DNA from: Streptomyces sp. 7-21
GTDB taxonomy: Bacteria; Actinomycetota; Actinomycetes; Streptomycetales; Streptomycetaceae
DNA: 64,000 nucleotides
Assembly: GCF_016741785.1 (NCBI RefSeq)
Contig: NZ_JAERRL010000015.1
Span: 54,508 to 118,507 of the forward strand
Reading direction: 5' to 3'
The notes beneath the pieces are model-generated. The model was given only the letters and a program-made list of their open reading frames with translations. It made no database searches and was not told the origin of the DNA. The translations under genes were made by a program, and so were the position numbers. This document shows, piece after piece, positions 1 through 7,963 of this stretch (position 1 is its first letter; every line of letters begins with the position of its first letter).

Positions 1-1187
1 CACGGGCCCTGCGTCATGCGCACGCTCTGCACCTTGGCGTGCGGCACCAGCACGTGCCGCCGCCGCAGCAGCCCGCGCCGGGCCACGAACACCCCGTCCG
101 TCACCCCGTGCCCGTACCCCCGGTGCCACACCGGCGCGGCCCACCGGGCGCGGCCCGGGACCGGCCGCACCGACGCCAGCGCCTTGATCACGTCCACGTC
201 CGGCAGCACCCGCCCGACCAGCTCCGCCGCCTCGTCCCGGCCGGCGACCGGCAGCAGCGTGCCGCCCTGGTTGCCCGTGCCCGCCACGTCCAGCTCCACC
301 CGGACCCAGCCGCGCCGCCGCCACAGCAGCGGCTCCACGATCCGCACCGCCTGCACCCGGCCCGGCGGCACCGTGGCGTGGTCCCGCTGGAGCAGCCCGT
401 GGTCCAGCCGCAGCCCGTCCGGGGACTCGCTGACCGTCCAGCCGTACTGGGTCAGGAACGTGCCCAGGCTGCCCTGCCACAGCGCGACCAGCAGCGGCAC
501 GGCGACACCCAGCATCAGGAAGACGTTGCCCGACAGCCACCACACCACCGGCACCACCGCCGCCACCGCGAGCAGCGCCCCCCAGCCGGTGGCCAGCAGC
601 GCCATGGCCACCGCCAGCGTGCGCGAGTCCGCCCGGTACAGCGCGCGCGACGGGGCCTCGCCCGCCTGCGGCGCCGCCTCCGGCGCGATGCCCGCCGCCC
701 GGGCCAGCAGCTCCGCGCGCAGGTCCCGCGCCTCGCCCTCGCCGAGGAACGCCAGCTCATCCGGGGTGCCGGGGCCGCCCGCGCCGACCACCGTCATCTT
801 CAGCTTGGCCACGCCCAGGGCCCGCGCCAGCAGCGGCCGCGTCACGTCGACGGACTGGATGCGGTCCAGCCGCAGGTGGGCCGTGCGGCGGAAGACCAGG
901 CCCGTGGTGATGCGCAGCTCGGTGTCGGTGACCTGGTAGCGGGTGACGCGCCACGACAGGTAGCCGTACAGGGCGGCGCCCGCCAGCAGCACGATGACCA
1001 GCAGCGTCAGCCAGCCCAGGCCCAGGGCGGCGAGCCAGTCGTCGAGCCGCTCGGCGTTGTTCAGCGCGATCGCGAACAGGCCCGCCAGCGGCGCCCACGC
1101 CCGCCGCCACGGCGTGACCGGATGCAGCCGCTTGCCGTCGCCGCCGCTGCCGGAGTCACGCCCAAAGTCGCGCACGGTGCCGCCCAC
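1..1187 (-). CDS. PH-domain membrane protein, YdbT-like, C-terminus cut by window edge
   Basis: The reading frame runs from a GTG at 1187 off the left edge of the window without a stop, giving about 395 residues of an incomplete protein. After a short charged N-terminus it has hydrophobic segments (LTLLVIVLLAGAALYGYL) followed by bacterial PH-like blocks such as TELRITTGLVFRRTAHLRL and, near the window edge, RHVLVPHAKVQSVRMTQGP. That block order is typical of YdbT-type proteins, which carry two or three bPH2 domains between membrane helices. The gene starts 6 bases after the stop of the YdbS-like gene, the usual ydbS-ydbT order. The molecular role of this pair is not firmly known; a membrane function is inferred from the helices. 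The start is set by spacing, since an upstream GTG is out of frame. Confidence 0.8.
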   Translation of the reverse strand, partial: MGGTVRDFGRDSGSGGDGKRLHPVTPWRRAWAPLAGLFAIALNNAERLDDWLAALGLGWLTLLVIVLLAGAALYGYLSWRVTRYQVTDTELRITTGLVFRRTAHLRLDRIQSVDVTRPLLARALGVAKLKMTVVGAGGPGTPDELAFLGEGEARDLRAELLARAAGIAPEAAPQAGEAPSRALYRADSRTLAVAMALLATGWGALLAVAAVVPVVWWLSGNVFLMLGVAVPLLVALWQGSLGTFLTQYGWTVSESPDGLRLDHGLLQRDHATVPPGRVQAVRIVEPLLWRRRGWVRVELDVAGTGNQGGTLLPVAGRDEAAELVGRVLPDVDVIKALASVRPVPGRARWAAPVWHRGYGHGVTDGVFVARRGLLRRRHVLVPHAKVQSVRMTQGP

Positions 1188-1193
1188 CGCCGC

Positions 1194-1664
1194 TCACAGC
1201 CCCGCCGAGCGGGCCTCGCCCAGGGCGGTGAGGCGGTCGCGCAGCCGCTCCGCCTCATCGGGCGCCAGACCGGGAATGGCCGCGTCCGTGGCCGCGGCGG
1301 CCGTGTGCAGCTGCACCCGCGCCAGCCCGAAGCGCCGCTCCAGCGGCCCGGACAGCACCTCGACCAGCTGCATCCGCCCGTACGGCACGACGGTCAGCTG
1401 CCGCCACAGCACCCCCCGGTCGATCAGCAGGTCGTCGTCGCGCTCCAGGTACCGCCAGGAACGCCAGTTCCGCCCCAGCGCCCGCCACCCCCAGGCACCG
1501 CCCGCCAGCACCGGCAGCGCGAGCAGCGCCCACGCCGGCCCCAGCAGCAGCCAGGGCACCACGGCGGCGGCCGCGGCCAGCGGCACCACCGCCGCCGCCA
1601 GCAGCCGCCGGCGCATCGTCAGCAGCGCGGGCTCAAGACCCCGCCAGCCGTCAGCGGCCGTCAT
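1194..1664 (-). CDS. PH-domain membrane protein, YdbS-like (bPH2)
   Basis: A 156-residue protein with two closely spaced hydrophobic helices (about residues 20-55) followed by one bPH2 domain; the block YLERDDDLLIDRGVLWRQLT and the stretch VVPYGRMQLVEV are characteristic of YdbS-type proteins. It lies directly upstream of the YdbT-like gene, in the same direction and 6 bases apart, so the two are almost certainly co-transcribed. The start ATG at 1664 gives the usual family length. It probably sits in the cytoplasmic membrane with the PH domain on one face. No enzymatic residues are visible. Confidence 0.75.
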   Translation of the reverse strand: MTAADGWRGLEPALLTMRRRLLAAAVVPLAAAAAVVPWLLLGPAWALLALPVLAGGAWGWRALGRNWRSWRYLERDDDLLIDRGVLWRQLTVVPYGRMQLVEVLSGPLERRFGLARVQLHTAAAATDAAIPGLAPDEAERLRDRLTALGEARSAGL

Positions 1665-1761
1665 GCCGCGCCCCGTCGCTGCGCCGCCCGCGCGTGCTCC
1701 CCGTGCATGCGGTGAAGCTTAGAACGGGTCCGCCGCCGCGGTGAGGTGACAGACTGGGCGC

Positions 1762-2922
1762 ATGGCGGAGACCACGGCGCACACGACGACGGTCATCGGG
1801 GTCGGCGGGGCGGCCCAGACCACCGACATGGTGCTCAACATCGGTCCCCAGCACCCCTCCACGCACGGCGTGCTGCGGCTGCGGCTCGTCCTGGACGGGG
1901 AGCGGATCACCAGCGCCGAGCCGGTCATCGGGTACATGCACCGGGGCGCCGAGAAGCTGTTCGAGGCGCGCGACTACCGGCAGATCATCGTGCTGGCGAA
2001 CCGTCACGACTGGCTGTCGGCGTTCTCCAACGAACTGGGCGTCGTGCTGGCCGTGGAACGCATGCTCGGCATGGAGGTGCCCGAGCGGGCGGTGTGGATC
2101 CGCACGCTGCTCGCCGAGCTGAACCGCGTGCTCAACCACCTGATGTTCCTCGGCTCCTACCCCCTGGAGCTGGGCGGCCTGACCCCGATCTTCTATGCCT
2201 TCACCGAGCGGGAGTGCCTCCAGCAGGTGATGGAGGAGGTCTCGGGCGGGCGCATGCACTACATGTTCAACCGCGTCGGCGGGCTGAAGGACGAGCTGCC
2301 CGCCGGGTGGACCGGCCGGGCGCGGCAGGCGGTCGCGGCGGTGCGGGGGCGGATGGGCCAGTTCGAGGACCTGGTGCTGGGCAACGAGGTCTTCCGCGCG
2401 CGCACCCGCGGCATCGGCGTGCTCAGCCCTCAGGACGTCCACGCCTTCGGCGTCTCGGGCCCGATCGCGCGGGCCAGCGGCGTCGACTTCGACCTGCGGC
2501 GCGACGAGCCGTACCTGGCGTACGGGCAGCTGGGGGACGTGCTGCGGGTGGTCACGCGGGAGGCGGGCGACTGCCTGGCCCGCTTCGAGGTGCTGCTGGA
2601 GCAGGTCACGGTCTCGCTTGACCTGGCCGACGCCTGCCTGGACCGGCTGGCCGAGCTGCCGCCGGGGCCGGTCAACCAGCGGCTGCCGAAGGTGCTCAAG
2701 GCGCCGGAGGGCGCCACGTACGCGTGGACGGAGAACCCGCTGGGCATCAACGGGTACTACCTGGTCTCCAAGGGGGAGAAGACGCCGCACCGGCTGAAGC
2801 TGCGCTCGGCGTCGTTCAACAACATCCAGGCGCTGAGCCGGGTGCTGCCCGGGACGCTGGTGAGCGACATGGTGGCCATCCTCGGCTCGTTCTTCTTCGT
2901 CGTCGGCGACATCGACAAGTAG
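1762..2922 (+). CDS. Orphan NADH-quinone oxidoreductase subunit D paralogue (NuoD-like)
   Basis: A 386-residue member of the 49-kDa complex I / NiFe hydrogenase large-subunit family. The N-terminal quinone-site loop GPQHPSTHGVLR is intact, as are the later family blocks ASGVDFDLRRDEPY, NPLGINGYYLVSKG and the C-terminal DMVAILGS...VGDIDK. No other nuo genes are in the window, so this is a stand-alone paralogue, not part of the main complex I operon. At the position of the conserved quinone-binding tyrosine (the DYL motif in canonical NuoD) the sequence reads HDWLSAF, so tyrosine is replaced by tryptophan. Whether it joins complex I, another redox complex or has lost quinone chemistry cannot be told. 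It converges on the methyltransferase gene 7 bases away. Confidence 0.88.
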   Translation: MAETTAHTTTVIGVGGAAQTTDMVLNIGPQHPSTHGVLRLRLVLDGERITSAEPVIGYMHRGAEKLFEARDYRQIIVLANRHDWLSAFSNELGVVLAVERMLGMEVPERAVWIRTLLAELNRVLNHLMFLGSYPLELGGLTPIFYAFTERECLQQVMEEVSGGRMHYMFNRVGGLKDELPAGWTGRARQAVAAVRGRMGQFEDLVLGNEVFRARTRGIGVLSPQDVHAFGVSGPIARASGVDFDLRRDEPYLAYGQLGDVLRVVTREAGDCLARFEVLLEQVTVSLDLADACLDRLAELPPGPVNQRLPKVLKAPEGATYAWTENPLGINGYYLVSKGEKTPHRLKLRSASFNNIQALSRVLPGTLVSDMVAILGSFFFVVGDIDK

Positions 2923-2929
2923 CCGGAGG

Positions 2930-3922
2930 TCACCACGGCGGGGCCATGCCCACGCCGTGCGCCACCCAGAAGAACCCGCCCAGGCCGCCGGCTGACCTCA
3001 GCTCGGCGGCCTCCCCGGCCCGCGCCAGCGCCCGCACGTACCCCGCCGGATCGCGCCGCGCCCGCGCCGCGTCCGGCCGCCGCCCCGACACCCCGAGCCG
3101 TCCCAGCGCCTCCCGCTGCCGCAGCACCGTGCCGCCCGGCAGCCGCGCCGCGCACGCGTCCACGGCCACGTGCGCCGTCAGGTCCGCAGAGCCGTCCGGC
3201 ACCGGCGGCACCTGCCGCCCGTCGCGGTAGCCGGTGAGCGTGCCGAACGGCGGCCGGTCCTCGCGCGTGTGCCCGTAGTCCACGGCCACGGCCAGCCCGC
3301 GCGCCAGGCAGGACACCGCCCGGGCCCACGCCTCGTCGCGCGGCAGCCCGATCTCCGCCCGCCACCCCGGCTCGTCCGGCGGCAGCGGCCACCAGCGGCG
3401 CAGCCACGCGGCGTCGGCCCCGGCCACCGGCTCCCCCGGCCGCTCCCGCCCGGCGGCGTCCACCAGCACGTACCGCGCCCGGCCGTCGTCGCCCATCTCG
3501 GCCACGTCCACCGGCACGTTGTCCAGCCACTCGTTGGCGAACAGCAGCCCGGTCACCCCGCGCGGCGGCTCGGCCCGCCACTCCACCCGGGCATCCAGCC
3601 CCGCCGGGCGCGCGGCGCGTTCCACCGCCACCGCGTGCACGCGCGCCGCCGTCCGCTCCGGCAGCGCGGCCAGCACCCCGGCCGCCAGCTCGCCGCCGCC
3701 CGCCCCCATGTCCACGAACGCCAGCCGTCCGGGCCGTCCCAGCGCCTCGTCGACGCGCACCAGCAGCCGCGCCACGGCCTGCGCGAACAGCGGCGAGGCA
3801 TGCACCGACGTGCGGAAGTGCGCCGACGGCGGCTGCCGCAGATAAAAGCCGTCCGGCCCGTACAGGGCGCGCTCGGCCGCCGCGCGCCAGCCCGTCTCAC
3901 CCGGTCTGATCACAGCGGCCAC
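2930..3922 (-). CDS. SAM-dependent methyltransferase, MidA/NDUFAF7-like (PF02636)
   Basis: A 330-residue protein with a SAM-binding motif I (FVDMGAGGGELAAGVL, around residue 70) and the family block LLFANEWLDNVPVD. Members of this family methylate an arginine of the complex I 49-kDa subunit in mitochondria, which is striking because its convergent neighbour here is a NuoD paralogue of that same subunit. That functional link is inference. The open frame extends much further upstream, but that extension would lie antisense inside the histidine kinase gene, so I chose the GTG at 3922, preceded by an AGGTGG sequence. Confidence 0.78.
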   Translation of the reverse strand: MAAVIRPGETGWRAAAERALYGPDGFYLRQPPSAHFRTSVHASPLFAQAVARLLVRVDEALGRPGRLAFVDMGAGGGELAAGVLAALPERTAARVHAVAVERAARPAGLDARVEWRAEPPRGVTGLLFANEWLDNVPVDVAEMGDDGRARYVLVDAAGRERPGEPVAGADAAWLRRWWPLPPDEPGWRAEIGLPRDEAWARAVSCLARGLAVAVDYGHTREDRPPFGTLTGYRDGRQVPPVPDGSADLTAHVAVDACAARLPGGTVLRQREALGRLGVSGRRPDAARARRDPAGYVRALARAGEAAELRSAGGLGGFFWVAHGVGMAPPW

Positions 3923-4006
3923 CGTAAGGCGTCCGTCCACCTTGAGGAGTAGATGAACGCTGAACGTATCGGTCGCCGGGCTGACTCCCCTGCCGCACCC
4001 GGTGCC

Positions 4007-4012
4007 TACCGT
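4007..4012 (+). promoter_or_regulatory. -10 element of an apparently leaderless promoter
   Basis: TACCGT lies 7 bases before the GTG at 4020, with no ribosome-binding site between them. This spacing is typical of leaderless transcripts in streptomycetes and favours the GTG at 4020 over the GTG at 4002. The -35 side is weak. Confidence 0.4.
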
Positions 4013-4019
4013 GGGTGAC

Positions 4020-5252
4020 GTGAACCGGCTGTACGACGTCCTGCGCCGCCACCCGACGACGGTGGACGGCTTCTGGGCGTGCGTGCTGCTGGTCACGTCG
4101 CTCGCGATGATCGGCTCCACCGCCGCCGACAGCCCCGGCAGCCCGTACTTCCCCTCCCGCTGGCTCGCCGTCGTGGCCGCCGTGGCGCTGAGCGCCGTCG
4201 TGCTGCTGCGCCGGCGCGCGCCCAACCGTGCGCTGGGCCTCGCGTTCGGCACCGGCGTCTTCCAGGTCGCCGCCGACGTGCCGCCGATGCCGGGCAACTT
4301 CGCGTTCCTCGTCATCATCTACACGGTCGCCACGCTGCCGCCCCGCCTGCCGTCCCGGCTCGCCCTGGCGGGCGGCCTGGCATCGCCCGTCATCTGCGAG
4401 CTGCGCTGGCCTACCGAGGTGCTGGACGGCGACGGCTCCCGCACCAGCGTCGCCGTGGGAAACGTGCTTTTCCTCACCGTCGCCAGCTGCCTGGCCTGGG
4501 TGCTCGGCGACTCGCTGCGCACCCGCCGCGCCTACTACGCGGAGCTGGAGGAGCGCGCCACCCGGCTGGAGCGGGAGCGCGCGACCCAGGCGCGCATGGC
4601 CGTCGCGGCCGAGCGGGCGCGCATCGCCCGCGAGCTGCACGACGTGGTGGCGCACAACGTCTCGGCGATGATCGTGCAGGCCGACGGCGCGGCGTACGTG
4701 CTGGAGAGCGAGCCGGAGCAGGCCAAGAGCGCCCTGCGCACCATCTCGGACACCGGCCGCCAGGCGCTCACCGAGATGCGCAGGCTGCTGGGCGTGCTGC
4801 GCGGCGAGGACGGTGAGGCCACCAGCCAGGACTACGTGCCGCAGCCGGGCGTCGAACAGCTCGCCGAGCTGATAGACCAGGTCAGGGACACCGGCCTGCC
4901 GGTCACCTTCCGCATCGAGGGCAGGCCCCGGCCGCTGCCCACAGGCGTGGAGCTGACGGCCTACCGCATCGTGCAGGAGGCCCTGACCAACACCCGCAAG
5001 CACGGCGGCCCGCACGCCGGGGCCACGGTGCGGCTGGAGTACACGCCCGACGCGCTGACCGTGCTCGCCGAGGACGACGGCCAGGGCTCGCCGCTGGGGC
5101 GGCACGAGGAGCGCGGCGCCGACGGCAGGGGCCACGGCCTGATCGGCATGCGGGAGCGCGTCGGCATGGTCGGCGGCGTCCTGGTAGCGGGCCCGCGGCC
5201 TGGCGGCGGCTTCCGCATCAGCGCCACACTGCCCCTGGACGGCGGCGACTGA
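4020..5252 (+). CDS. Two-component sensor histidine kinase, NarL-type (HisKA_3)
   Basis: A 410-residue sensor kinase. Four to five hydrophobic helices occupy about residues 20-170. A short coiled coil (YYAELEERATRLERERATQ) follows, then the HisKA_3 dimerisation box ARELHDVVAHN with the phosphoacceptor His near residue 205. The ATPase domain shows an N-box (TAYRIVQEALTNTRKHG) and a glycine-rich end (GRGHGLIGMRERVGMVGG). There is no large extracellular sensor domain, so it probably senses membrane or intramembrane signals. The response regulator gene follows 54 bases downstream, and the pair forms one system. The GTG at 4020 was chosen because of the leaderless-type -10. Confidence 0.9.
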   Translation: MNRLYDVLRRHPTTVDGFWACVLLVTSLAMIGSTAADSPGSPYFPSRWLAVVAAVALSAVVLLRRRAPNRALGLAFGTGVFQVAADVPPMPGNFAFLVIIYTVATLPPRLPSRLALAGGLASPVICELRWPTEVLDGDGSRTSVAVGNVLFLTVASCLAWVLGDSLRTRRAYYAELEERATRLERERATQARMAVAAERARIARELHDVVAHNVSAMIVQADGAAYVLESEPEQAKSALRTISDTGRQALTEMRRLLGVLRGEDGEATSQDYVPQPGVEQLAELIDQVRDTGLPVTFRIEGRPRPLPTGVELTAYRIVQEALTNTRKHGGPHAGATVRLEYTPDALTVLAEDDGQGSPLGRHEERGADGRGHGLIGMRERVGMVGGVLVAGPRPGGGFRISATLPLDGGD

Positions 5253-5306
5253 CCGGCCACCGCCGCACCACAGGACCGATCACACGAAAGACGAGGGAGT
5301 CACGCC

Positions 5307-5993
5307 GTGCCGACCGAACCGATCCGCGTCATGCTCGTGGACGATCAGGTCCTGCTGCGCACCGGATTCCGCATGGTGCTCGCGGCCCAGCCCGACATGG
5401 AGGTCACCGCCGAGGCGGGCGACGGCATCGAGGCGCTGGAGATCCTGCGGTCCACCGCGGTGGACGTCGTGCTGATGGACGTGCGGATGCCGCGCCTGGA
5501 CGGCGTCGAGACCACCCGCCGCGTCTGCCAGGGCGGCGAGGGCGGGCCCGGCTCGCCGAAGGTGCTCATCCTGACGACCTTCGACCTGGACGAGTACGCC
5601 TTCTCCGGCCTGAAGTCCGGCGCCTCCGGCTTCATGCTCAAGGACGCCCCGCCGGAGGAGCTGCTCGGCGCGATCCGCGCCGTCCACAGCGGCGACGCCG
5701 TCGTGGCCCCCTCCACCACGCGCCGCCTGCTCGACCGGTTCGCCTCCCTGCTGCCGAGCGCCGAGCCGCCGACGCACCCGGAGCTCGACCAGCTCACCGA
5801 CCGCGAGCGCGAGGTGCTGGTCCTCATCGCCCAGGGCCTGTCCAACGGCGAGATCGCCGCCCGCCTCTTCGTCTCCGAGGCCACGGTCAAGACGCACGTC
5901 GGCCGCATCCTCGCCAAGCTCAACCTCCGCGACCGGGTCCAGGCCGTCGTCCTCGCCTACGAGACCGGCCTCGTCCGCGCCGGGGGGACGTGA
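5307..5993 (+). CDS. NarL/LuxR-family response regulator
   Basis: A 228-residue regulator with a receiver domain at about residues 5-125. The acidic pocket is in VMLVDDQ, the phosphoacceptor Asp is in VVLMDVRMPRLDG, and the conserved Lys is in FMLKDAPPEE. A LuxR-type helix-turn-helix (LTDREREVLVLIAQGLSNGE onward to TVKTHVGRILAKL) ends the protein. The GTG start follows a GAGGGAG ribosome-binding site. It is the partner of the kinase immediately upstream. Its target genes cannot be inferred from this window. Confidence 0.93.
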   Translation: MPTEPIRVMLVDDQVLLRTGFRMVLAAQPDMEVTAEAGDGIEALEILRSTAVDVVLMDVRMPRLDGVETTRRVCQGGEGGPGSPKVLILTTFDLDEYAFSGLKSGASGFMLKDAPPEELLGAIRAVHSGDAVVAPSTTRRLLDRFASLLPSAEPPTHPELDQLTDREREVLVLIAQGLSNGEIAARLFVSEATVKTHVGRILAKLNLRDRVQAVVLAYETGLVRAGGT

Positions 5994-6110
5994 CCCACGC
6001 ATCAGACGCCGGCAGTGGCGGCGCCGTAGCATGGGGCACCGACGTCCGGCCGGCGTCCGGAACCCGGCATACGGACCGGAACGCACCGAAGCTCGAAAGA
6101 GGCCCCCGCC

Positions 6111-7058
6111 GTGAACGCCGACGCGAACGCCCCCCGGGCCACCGAGGCGCGGCACCGCCCCGCCCGCCTGAGCGTCGGCGTCGTCGGCGCCGGCCGCGTC
6201 GGGCCGGCGCTCGCCGCCGCGCTGCGCCTGGCCGGGCACCGCCCGGTCGCCGTCTCCGGCGTCTCGGAAGCCTCCCGCCGCCGCGCCGCCGCGCTGCTGC
6301 CCGGCGTGCCGCTCGTGGAGCCGTCCGAGGTGCTGGCCCGCGCCGACCTGGTGCTGCTGACCGTGCCCGACGACGCCCTGCCCGCCCTGGTCTCCGGCCT
6401 GGCCCGCACCGGCGCCGTCCGCCCGGGGCAGCTGCTGGTGCACTGCTCGGGGCGCCACGGCATCGCCGTCCTCGAGCCCGCCCTGCGCGCGGGGGCCCTG
6501 CCGCTCGCGCTGCACCCCGTGATGACGTTCACCGGCACCTCCGTGGACGTGCAGCGCCTGGCCGGCTGCGTCTTCGGCGTCACCGCCCCCGCCGAACTGC
6601 GGCTCGCCGCCGAAGCGCTCGTCATCGAGATGGGCGGCGAACCCGAGTGGATCGAGGAACGCGACCGCCCGCTCTACCACGCCGCGCTCGCCCTCGGCGC
6701 CAACCACCTGGTGACCCTCGTCGCCCAGGCCATGGAGCTGCTGCGCACCGCGGGAGTGGCCGCGCCCGACCGCATGCTCGGGCCGCTGCTCGGCGCCGCG
6801 CTGGACAACGCCCTCCGCTCCGGGGACGCCGCCCTGACCGGGCCCGTCGCCCGCGGCGACGCCGAGACCGTCGCCTCCCACCTCGCCGAGCTGCGCGCCC
6901 ACGCCCCGCACGCGCTGCCCGGCTACCTGGCGATGGCCCGCACCACCGCAGACCGGGCGCTCGACCACGGCCTGCTCAAGCCCGAACTCGCCGAGAAACT
7001 CCTCGGCGTGCTCGGCGAGACCACGCGGGGCGGAGAGGGACAGCAGGGACAGGGATGA
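6111..7058 (+). CDS. Rossmann-like / DUF2520 domain protein at head of CoA-NAD operon
   Basis: A 315-residue protein with an N-terminal NAD(P)-binding glycine motif (GVVGAGRVGPALAAAL, residues 23-38) and a helical C-terminal half of the DUF2520 type. The fold resembles ketopantoate reductase and 6-phosphogluconate-type dehydrogenases. It overlaps panC by four bases (ATGA), so it is translationally coupled to pantothenate synthetase. The context suggests it could supply pantoate, that is act as the ketopantoate reductase of the pathway, but this is inference and no canonical panE is visible here. The GTG start follows GAAAGAGG. Confidence 0.85.
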   Translation: MNADANAPRATEARHRPARLSVGVVGAGRVGPALAAALRLAGHRPVAVSGVSEASRRRAAALLPGVPLVEPSEVLARADLVLLTVPDDALPALVSGLARTGAVRPGQLLVHCSGRHGIAVLEPALRAGALPLALHPVMTFTGTSVDVQRLAGCVFGVTAPAELRLAAEALVIEMGGEPEWIEERDRPLYHAALALGANHLVTLVAQAMELLRTAGVAAPDRMLGPLLGAALDNALRSGDAALTGPVARGDAETVASHLAELRAHAPHALPGYLAMARTTADRALDHGLLKPELAEKLLGVLGETTRGGEGQQGQG

Positions 7059-7963
7059 CGAACACCGCACCAGGCGGCGCGCCCGGCATAACCGTGGCCC
7101 GCCGCGCGGACGAGCTGCCGCCGCGGCCCGCAGACCCGGCCGCCCGGCGCGCCGTCGTGATGACCATGGGAGCGCTGCACGAGGGCCACGCCGCGAACAT
7201 CCGCGCCGCCCGCGCCCGCGTCGGCCCCGGCGGGCAGGTCCTCGTCACCGTCTACGTCAACCCGCTCCAGTTCGGCGAGGGTGAGGACTTCGACCGCTAC
7301 CCCAGGACCCTGGACGCCGACGTCGTCGTCGCCGCCGAGGCGGGCGCCGACGTGGTGTTCGCCCCCGCCGACAGCGAGGTCTACCCGGCCGGGCAGCCCC
7401 TGGTGCGGGTCAGCGCCGGACCGCTCGGCGAGGTGCTGGAGGGCGCCTCGCGGCCGGGCCACTTCGACGGCGTGCTGACGGTCGTCGCCAAGCTGCTCCA
7501 CCTCACCCAGCCCGACCTGGCGTTCTTCGGGGAGAAGGACGCGCAGCAGCTGGCGCTGGTCCGCCGCATGGCCGCGGATCTCAGCTTCCCGGTGGAGATC
7601 GTGGGCGTGCCCACCGTCCGCGAGCCCAGCGGGCTGGCGCTGTCCAGCCGCAACCAGTACCTCACCGAAGCCGACCGGGCCACCGCCCTGGCGCTGTCCC
7701 GCGCGCTCTTCGCCGCGCAGGCCGCGCCGCCGCGCGCCAGCGCCGCCCGCCAGGCCGCGCGCGCCGTGCTGGACGAGGCCGCCACCGCCGAGCCGCCGCT
7801 GCGCCTGGACTACCTCGCGCTGGTGAACCCGGCCGACTTCCGCGAGGTGGACGACACCTACCACGGCGAGGCGCTGCTGGCCGTCGCCGCCCGCGTCGGC
7901 GCCCCCGGCCAGGAGACGCGCCTCATCGACAACGTCCGCCTCACGCTGGGAGCCCCGGCATGA
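7055..7963 (+). CDS. panC: Pantothenate synthetase
   Basis: A 302-residue enzyme that joins pantoate and beta-alanine using ATP in the CoA pathway, in the cytoplasm. The nucleotidyl-transferase signature is present as MTMGALHEGH, followed by VYVNPLQFGEGEDF, LTQPDLAFFGEKDAQQ and ALSSRNQYL, all expected for PanC. The ATG overlaps the stop of the DUF2520 gene, and the PanC stop overlaps the nadB start. The open frame extends far upstream, but that extension is the alternative frame of the DUF2520 gene and was rejected. Confidence 0.95.
   Translation: MTNTAPGGAPGITVARRADELPPRPADPAARRAVVMTMGALHEGHAANIRAARARVGPGGQVLVTVYVNPLQFGEGEDFDRYPRTLDADVVVAAEAGADVVFAPADSEVYPAGQPLVRVSAGPLGEVLEGASRPGHFDGVLTVVAKLLHLTQPDLAFFGEKDAQQLALVRRMAADLSFPVEIVGVPTVREPSGLALSSRNQYLTEADRATALALSRALFAAQAAPPRASAARQAARAVLDEAATAEPPLRLDYLALVNPADFREVDDTYHGEALLAVAARVGAPGQETRLIDNVRLTLGAPA

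Noticed and set aside
3923..4318. N-terminal extension of the methyltransferase frame
   Set aside because: It would lie antisense inside the histidine kinase gene and adds no recognisable sequence; the GTG at 3922 is a better start.
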